A DNA stretch of 56,273 bases from Pyramidobacter piscolens W5455 (lineage in GTDB: Bacteria > Synergistota > Synergistia > Synergistales > Dethiosulfovibrionaceae), in NCBI RefSeq assembly GCF_000177335.1, contig NZ_ADFP01000011.1, positions 1-56,273 on the forward strand. Reading direction: 5' to 3'. Numbering within the stretch: position 1 is the first letter of the stretch; every line of letters starts with the position of its first letter. The position numbers and the translations under genes were made by a program. A model generated the notes under the pieces. That model saw only the letters and a program-made list of their open reading frames with translations, searched no databases and had not been told where the DNA came from. Shown piece after piece: positions 52,099 through 56,273 of this stretch.

Positions 52099-54345
52099 CT
52101 ACATGCGCTCGTGGGCGGAACGGGCGATGACGTCGAGCTGCTGCTCGCGGGTGAGGTCGATGAACTTGACGGCGTAGCCGGAAACGCGGATCGTGAAGTT
52201 GGCGTACTCGGGCTTTTCGGGGTGGTCCATGGCGTCCTGGAGCCTGTCGACGCCGAAGACGTTGACGTTGAGGTGATGGGCGCCGCGGTCGAAGTAGCCG
52301 TCGAGCACGTGCACCAGATTGGCGCTGCGCTCTTCCGCCGTGTGGCCGAGCGCGCCGGGGCTGATGGTCTGGGTGTTGGAGATGCCGTCGAGGGCGCACT
52401 CGTAGGGCAGTTTGGCGACGGAGTTGAGCGAGGCCAGCAGGCCGTTCTTTTCCGCGCCGTAAGCGGGGTTCGCGCCGGGCGAGAGCGGTTCGAAGGCTTT
52501 GCGGCCGTCGGGCAGCGCGCCGGTGTTTTTGCCGTAGACGACGTTGGAAGTGATCGTCAAAATCGACGTGGTGGGCTCCGAACCGCGGTAGGTGTGGAAG
52601 CGGCGCAGCTTGGTCATGAAGGTCTTGAGCAGCCACACAGCGATCTCGTCGGCGCGGTCGTCGTCGTTGCCGTAGCGCGGGAAGTCGCCCTCGATCCTGA
52701 AATCCGTCGTCACGCCCCGCTCGTTGCGGACGGGGGACACGCGCGCGTATCTGATGGCCGAGAGCGAGTCGACGACGTGGGAAAATCCGGCGATGCCGGT
52801 GGCGAAGGTGCGCCGTACGTCCGTGTCGATCAGCGCCATCTCGGCGGCCTCGTAATAGTATTTGTCGTGCATGTACTGGATCAGGTTGAGCGTGTTGACG
52901 TACAGCCCCGCCAGCCAGTCGAGCATCGCGTCGAACTTGGCCATGACTTCATCGTAATCCAGCGTCTCCGCGGTGATGGGACGGAACTCGGGGCCGACCT
53001 GCGCGCCGGTCTTCTCGTCGACGCCGCCGTTGATGGCGTAGAGCAGGCACTTGGCGAGGTTGGCGCGGGCGCCGAAGAACTGCATCTCCTTGCCGGTCTG
53101 CGTGGCGGACACGCAGCAGCAGATGCTGTAATCGTCGCCCCAGACGGGACGCATCACGTCGTCGTTTTCGTACTGGATGGAGCTGGTCGAAACGGAAACG
53201 GCGGCGGCGTAGCGCCTGAAGTTCTCCGGCAGGCGCGAAGAGTAAAGCACAGTCAGGTTCGGCTCGGGCGCGGGCCCCATGTTCTCCAGCGTATGCAGGA
53301 AGCGGAAGTCGTTTTTGGTCGTCATGTGGCGGCCGTCCAGCCCCAGCCCCGCCAGTTCCAGCGTAGCCCAGATGGGGTCGCCGGAGAAAAGCTGATTGTA
53401 GGAGGGGATGCGCGCGAACTTGACGATGCGGAGCTTGAGCACGAACTGGTCGATCAGCTCCTGCGCTTCCGCCTCGGTAAGCGTCCCTTCGCGCAGGTCG
53501 CGCTCGACGTAAACGTCGAGGAAGGTGGAGACGCGCCCCACGCTCATGGCCGCGCCGTTTTGGCTCTTGACGGCGGCAAGGTAGCCGAAATAGAGCCACT
53601 GCACGGCCTCGCGGGCGTTCCGCGCAGGACGGGAGATGTCGAAGCCGTAGGCGGCGGCCATCTCCCTCATCTGTTCGAGGGCGCGGATCTGTTCGCTCAG
53701 CTCTTCGCGCTGGCGGATCACGCCGTCGGTCATGATGCCGCAGCCGCAGTTGGCGAAGTCGGCCTTTTTCTTTTCGATCAGGAAATCGACGCCGTAGAGC
53801 GCCACGCGGCGATAGTCGCCGACGATGCGGCCGCGCCCGTAAGTGTCGGGCAGGCCGGTGATGATCTTGTTGCGGCGGGCGGCGATCATCTCCGGCGTGT
53901 AGGCGTCGAACACGCCCTGATTGTGGGTCTTGCGGTATTCGGTGAAGATTTTGTGCAGCTCGGGATTGGGCGTGTAGCCGTAAGTCGTGCAGGCCTCCTC
54001 GGCCATCTTGATGCCGCCGTAGGGCATGAAAGCGCGCTTGAGCGGCTTGTCGGTCTGCAGCCCGACGATCTTCTCGAGCGCTTTGTCGGCCTCGCCGATG
54101 TAGGCTGGCCCGTAGGCCGTGATCGACGAGACGGTCTCGGTCTCCATGTCGAGCACGCCGCCTTTGGCGCGCTCCTCCTTTTGCAGTTTCTGCACGTCGT
54201 CCCACAGCTTGGCGGTGGCGGCGCTGGGTCCGGCCAAAAAGGCGGCGTCGCCGTCGTAGGGGCTGTAATTGCGCTGGATGAAATCGCGGACGTTGACGTC
54301 GTCGCGCCAATGCGCTCCGGTGAAGCCTCTCCATTCTTCCCTCAT
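52099..54345 (-). CDS. pflB: Formate C-acetyltransferase (pyruvate formate-lyase)
   Basis: 748 aa from [13 protein letters not shown]; the ATG two codons earlier abuts the AGGGAG ribosome site, so the inner start is preferred. Catalytic Cys-Cys pair in [12 protein letters not shown] (about residue 407), pocket [21 protein letters not shown], and glycyl-radical motif RVSGYAV with Gly723. Length and motifs fit true PFL rather than choline or glycerol lyases (SICCCVSA and the SPGANP segment). It converts pyruvate plus CoA to acetyl-CoA and formate. Downstream of pflA, 51 bp gap. Confidence 0.93.
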   Translation of the reverse strand: MREEWRGFTGAHWRDDVNVRDFIQRNYSPYDGDAAFLAGPSAATAKLWDDVQKLQKEERAKGGVLDMETETVSSITAYGPAYIGEADKALEKIVGLQTDKPLKRAFMPYGGIKMAEEACTTYGYTPNPELHKIFTEYRKTHNQGVFDAYTPEMIAARRNKIITGLPDTYGRGRIVGDYRRVALYGVDFLIEKKKADFANCGCGIMTDGVIRQREELSEQIRALEQMREMAAAYGFDISRPARNAREAVQWLYFGYLAAVKSQNGAAMSVGRVSTFLDVYVERDLREGTLTEAEAQELIDQFVLKLRIVKFARIPSYNQLFSGDPIWATLELAGLGLDGRHMTTKNDFRFLHTLENMGPAPEPNLTVLYSSRLPENFRRYAAAVSVSTSSIQYENDDVMRPVWGDDYSICCCVSATQTGKEMQFFGARANLAKCLLYAINGGVDEKTGAQVGPEFRPITAETLDYDEVMAKFDAMLDWLAGLYVNTLNLIQYMHDKYYYEAAEMALIDTDVRRTFATGIAGFSHVVDSLSAIRYARVSPVRNERGVTTDFRIEGDFPRYGNDDDRADEIAVWLLKTFMTKLRRFHTYRGSEPTTSILTITSNVVYGKNTGALPDGRKAFEPLSPGANPAYGAEKNGLLASLNSVAKLPYECALDGISNTQTISPGALGHTAEERSANLVHVLDGYFDRGAHHLNVNVFGVDRLQDAMDHPEKPEYANFTIRVSGYAVKFIDLTREQQLDVIARSAHERM

Positions 54346-54396
54346 GTTCATGCTCCCTTTCTTTGAAGCGGCCGCGGCGGCCGCGTTAAAATTTCT

Positions 54397-55233
54397 TTAC
54401 GGAAGACGCGCGGTTTTCTCCCGCTCGCCGTGCCAGCAGTGTGCCGCCTTTTTCGCGGCGACTCCCTGATTGTGATCGCGTTTGATCGTTTCGAACGGGA
54501 TCGGGCGGCCGGGGCTCTTTTGGCCGCGCAGGACGGCCTCGGCGTTGGCGACCCGGTCGGGCGCCGGCGGCAGGACGCCGGACAGCGTATACGGCAGCCC
54601 CCTCTGCTTCCACTTGTACTCGCCGAAGGCGTGGTAGGGCAGCACTTCGATCTTTTCGACGTTGGCCAGCGTTTCGATGAAGGCCCGCATGCGGAACAGC
54701 GCGCCGTCGTCGTCGGTGACGCCGGGGACGAGCACGTGCCGGAGCCACACGGGCTTGCCGATCCCCGACAGCCAGCGGAGACAGTCGAGGATGTTCTCGT
54801 TGCCGCAGGCGGTCAGTTTTTTGTGCGGTCCGGGGTCGATGTGCTTGATGTCGACCATGAGCAGGTCGGTGTATTCCATCAGCTCGGCAATGGTCCCGAA
54901 AAACGGCTCTTCGCGCGTGAAGGGCTGCGCGGCCGTGTCGATGACGCGCTTTTTGGCTTCCCTGAACAGTTCCAGCAGAAAGTCGATCTGCAGCAGTGGC
55001 TCGCCGCCGCTGACGGTGATTCCTCCCTCCTTGCCCCAGTAGCTGCGGTAGCGTTCCGCCCGGTCGAGCAGTTCGGCCGCGGTCTTCAGCTCGCCGCCGC
55101 GGCAGCCCCACGTGTCGGGGTTGTGGCAGTAGCGGCAGCGCATGGCGCAGCCCTTGAAAAAGATCACGAAACGGACGCCCGGCCCGTCGACGGAACCGAA
55201 CGATTCGGTGGAATGGATCCTTCCCTGCAACAT
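54397..55233 (-). CDS. pflA: Pyruvate formate-lyase activating enzyme (radical SAM)
   Basis: 278 aa from MLQGRIHSTESFGSVDGPG, with GAGAGGAC upstream. Radical-SAM cysteines in GCAMRCRYCHNP, SAM-binding GGEPLLQ, and DIKHIDPGPHKKLT. About 30 residues longer than typical PflA, with a basic C-terminal tail (KRDHNQGVAAKKAAHCWHGEREKTA). It generates the glycyl radical on PflB. The order pflA then pflB is the reverse of the usual one. Confidence 0.92.
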   Translation of the reverse strand: MLQGRIHSTESFGSVDGPGVRFVIFFKGCAMRCRYCHNPDTWGCRGGELKTAAELLDRAERYRSYWGKEGGITVSGGEPLLQIDFLLELFREAKKRVIDTAAQPFTREEPFFGTIAELMEYTDLLMVDIKHIDPGPHKKLTACGNENILDCLRWLSGIGKPVWLRHVLVPGVTDDDGALFRMRAFIETLANVEKIEVLPYHAFGEYKWKQRGLPYTLSGVLPPAPDRVANAEAVLRGQKSPGRPIPFETIKRDHNQGVAAKKAAHCWHGEREKTARLP

Positions 55234-55272
55234 TGTCCTCTCCCCCTTTTGTCCCAACGGCGGAGACGGAAA

Positions 55273-55314
55273 CGGCGCGGAAAACCTGAGAAGGCTTTCC
55301 GCGCCGTGTTTTTT
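55273..55314. terminator. Hairpin in the pflA leader
   Basis: CGGCGCGGAAA pairs with TTTCCGCGCCG around ACCTGAGAAGGC. T-run follows on the plus strand only, where no gene ends. On the minus strand it falls at about +31 to +64 of the pflA transcript and may affect mRNA stability or end antisense transcription. Confidence 0.5.
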
Positions 55315-55343
55315 CCGCCCCTGCGGCTTTCGCCTTCGGGACC

Positions 55344-55385
55344 AATATAGCGTTTTTTCGGGAACGATTCCTTGATTGCAGTCAA
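55344..55385 (-). promoter_or_regulatory. Class II FNR-dependent promoter of pflA-pflB
   Basis: On the minus strand TTGACTGCAATCAA (55385-55372) matches the FNR box TTGAT-N4-ATCAA at 9 of 10 positions. TATATT (55349-55344) is the -10; the inferred start is 55337, which puts the box centre at -41.5, the textbook class II activator position. No -35 hexamer is needed or seen. The box overlaps the stop codon of the upstream CRP/FNR gene. Confidence 0.7.
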
Positions 55386-56086
55386 CTTTGGCTCTCGGCC
55401 CGATAGATGTCTTCCAGCCCCGGGCGGTCGACGACGAGGATTCGCCCCTGCCCGGTACGGCGGATCAGGCCGTCTCTCTCGAAGCGGCTCAGGCCGCGGC
55501 TGACCGTTTCCGGACGCAGGCCGACGGAGGCGGCGATGTCGTCGAGTTTCAGTTCGATGTCGGGGCCGATGCAGCGCCGGTCGCGGTCCAGCAGAAAGCC
55601 GGCGAGGCGGAGGCGCGGATCGCGCACGGAGAGGAGCAGGTTCTTTTCGTTGGCCTGGCGCAGCTTCCGGCCGAGCAGGGAGATCAGCGTCATGGCGATC
55701 TGCGGCTGCTCGCCGAGCAGGCGCAGGAATTCGCCGCGGCCGACCAGGCACAGCCTGACGGGAGTGAGGCAGACGGCGGCGTAGGGATAGACGGTGTTCT
55801 CCATGAGCAGACCGTCCCAGACGGTGTCGCCGTCGTGCAGGATGTCGAAGATGTGTTCTTCGCCTTCGGCGTCGTAGCGGCAGAGTTTGACCTTTCCGGC
55901 GACGATGAACAGGACCGACCGGATCGGCTGGCCCTCGCGGAACAGCGTTTCGCCGCGGGCGCAATCCTTCTGCGACGAGTACCTGACCAGCCGCAGGCGA
56001 GCCTTCCCGGGCAGAAAGGAAAGCAGCGGCGAGGGGGTCGCGCAGGGCAGATTGCAGAGACAGGATCTTTTGTCGTCGTTTTCCAT
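55382..56086 (-). CDS. CRP/FNR-family transcriptional regulator
   Basis: 234 aa from MENDDKRSCLCNLP, with GGAG 6 nt upstream; the frame is open further but contains no ribosome site. The N-terminus carries C-x-C-x3-C (SCLCNLPC) before a cyclic-nucleotide-binding-type beta roll (CARGETLFREGQPIRSVLFIVAGKVKLCRYDAEGEEHIFDIL). The recognition helix PETVSRGLSRFERDGL has the ExxSR pattern of FNR that reads TTGAT. With a matching box upstream of pflA, this is probably the activator of pyruvate formate-lyase. Whether the cysteines hold an Fe-S cluster cannot be told from sequence. Confidence 0.85.
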   Translation of the reverse strand: MENDDKRSCLCNLPCATPSPLLSFLPGKARLRLVRYSSQKDCARGETLFREGQPIRSVLFIVAGKVKLCRYDAEGEEHIFDILHDGDTVWDGLLMENTVYPYAAVCLTPVRLCLVGRGEFLRLLGEQPQIAMTLISLLGRKLRQANEKNLLLSVRDPRLRLAGFLLDRDRRCIGPDIELKLDDIAASVGLRPETVSRGLSRFERDGLIRRTGQGRILVVDRPGLEDIYRAESQS

Positions 56087-56273
56087 GTTTTCTCCATCGC
56101 GCGGCGTCGCTTCTCCAGCGATCGGGAGGCGCTCTCTTTCGTCGTTTGTCGGTTTCGCCGCGCGATGCTGCCGTCCTGTCTTCCGAACGGAACGGATATT
56201 ATCGCGCGTACTGTTTAAATCACATTTTATCACGAAGAGAGCGTGAATACGTCTCCGCTCTGGAGAAAAAAGC
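56087..56273. promoter_or_regulatory. Upstream region of the CRP/FNR gene
   Basis: The minus strand holds TAATAT at about 56195-56202 and, further upstream, TGTGATTTAAACA, weakly like a CRP half-site. No confident -35. The window ends here. Confidence 0.3.

Overview
The window is GC-rich, gene-dense bacterial chromosome. The gene content points to an anaerobic, amino-acid- and peptide-fermenting member of the Synergistota, with a Pyramidobacter/Jonquetella-like organism the best guess. The support is a two-subunit glycine dehydrogenase (GcvPA/GcvPB), a Grd-type selenoprotein reductase component, peptide ABC transport, a B12-dependent methylmalonyl-CoA pathway, and two oxygen-sensitive glycyl-radical enzymes (NrdD and PflB) with their activases. 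The taxon is an inference from content; no rRNA or tRNA gene was seen.

Layout. 0-4.2 kb: a minus-strand operon SDR-gcvPA-gcvPB-NAD-kinase-like gene (cut by the left edge), with a clear sigma70 promoter and a perfect TTGTATACAA palindrome just after the -10. 4.4-6.1 kb: an orphan ParA-type ATPase and a small winged-helix partner. 6.3-8.7 kb: a flavin reductase and an N-acyl-D-amino-acid deacylase. 9.1-16.7 kb: a dipeptide/oligopeptide ABC transporter (dppBCDF), a small membrane protein and two paralogous binding proteins. 17-20.3 kb: a MATE exporter, a class-C beta-lactamase-like serine hydrolase and a small secreted protein. 20.6-28.6 kb: two cobalamin riboswitches controlling mutA-mutB-meaB and a CoA-transferase plus PQ-loop protein. 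The second riboswitch is followed by an obvious intrinsic terminator. 28.7-31.8 kb: nrdD-nrdG behind tandem NrdR-box-like sites. 31.9-34.2 kb: a parS-like palindrome, a membrane-anchored methyltransferase and a decayed IS630-family element.

34.2-45.6 kb is the most unusual part. It begins with a 56-bp perfect palindrome. A lactate-permease-family transporter diverges from a TetR regulator that is translationally coupled to a half-length GrdB homologue with Cys in place of selenocysteine. A GrdE/GrdI-like subunit follows, then a full-length GrdB/GrdH-like selenoprotein whose in-frame UGA splits the gene in naive translation. Next come two paralogous alpha/beta hydrolases flanking two paralogous FadR/FCD-type GntR regulators, a one-TM small protein and a FrnE-type DsbA protein. 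The GrdE-like subunit appears to lack the Asn-Cys site that is processed to a pyruvoyl group in glycine reductase, so a betaine-type or unknown substrate is likely. GrdA, GrdC and GrdD are not in the window. I regard this as a candidate undescribed selenium-dependent reductive pathway.

45.7-56.3 kb: a secreted double cupin, a FliB-like protein, a flavodoxin/SDR/cyclophilin-like/lipoprotein-flavodoxin cluster, an orphan iron-type binding protein, and pflA-pflB. Upstream of pflA is a CRP/FNR-family gene with an FNR-type recognition helix. A near-consensus FNR box overlaps its stop codon at exactly -41.5 relative to the inferred pfl start site.
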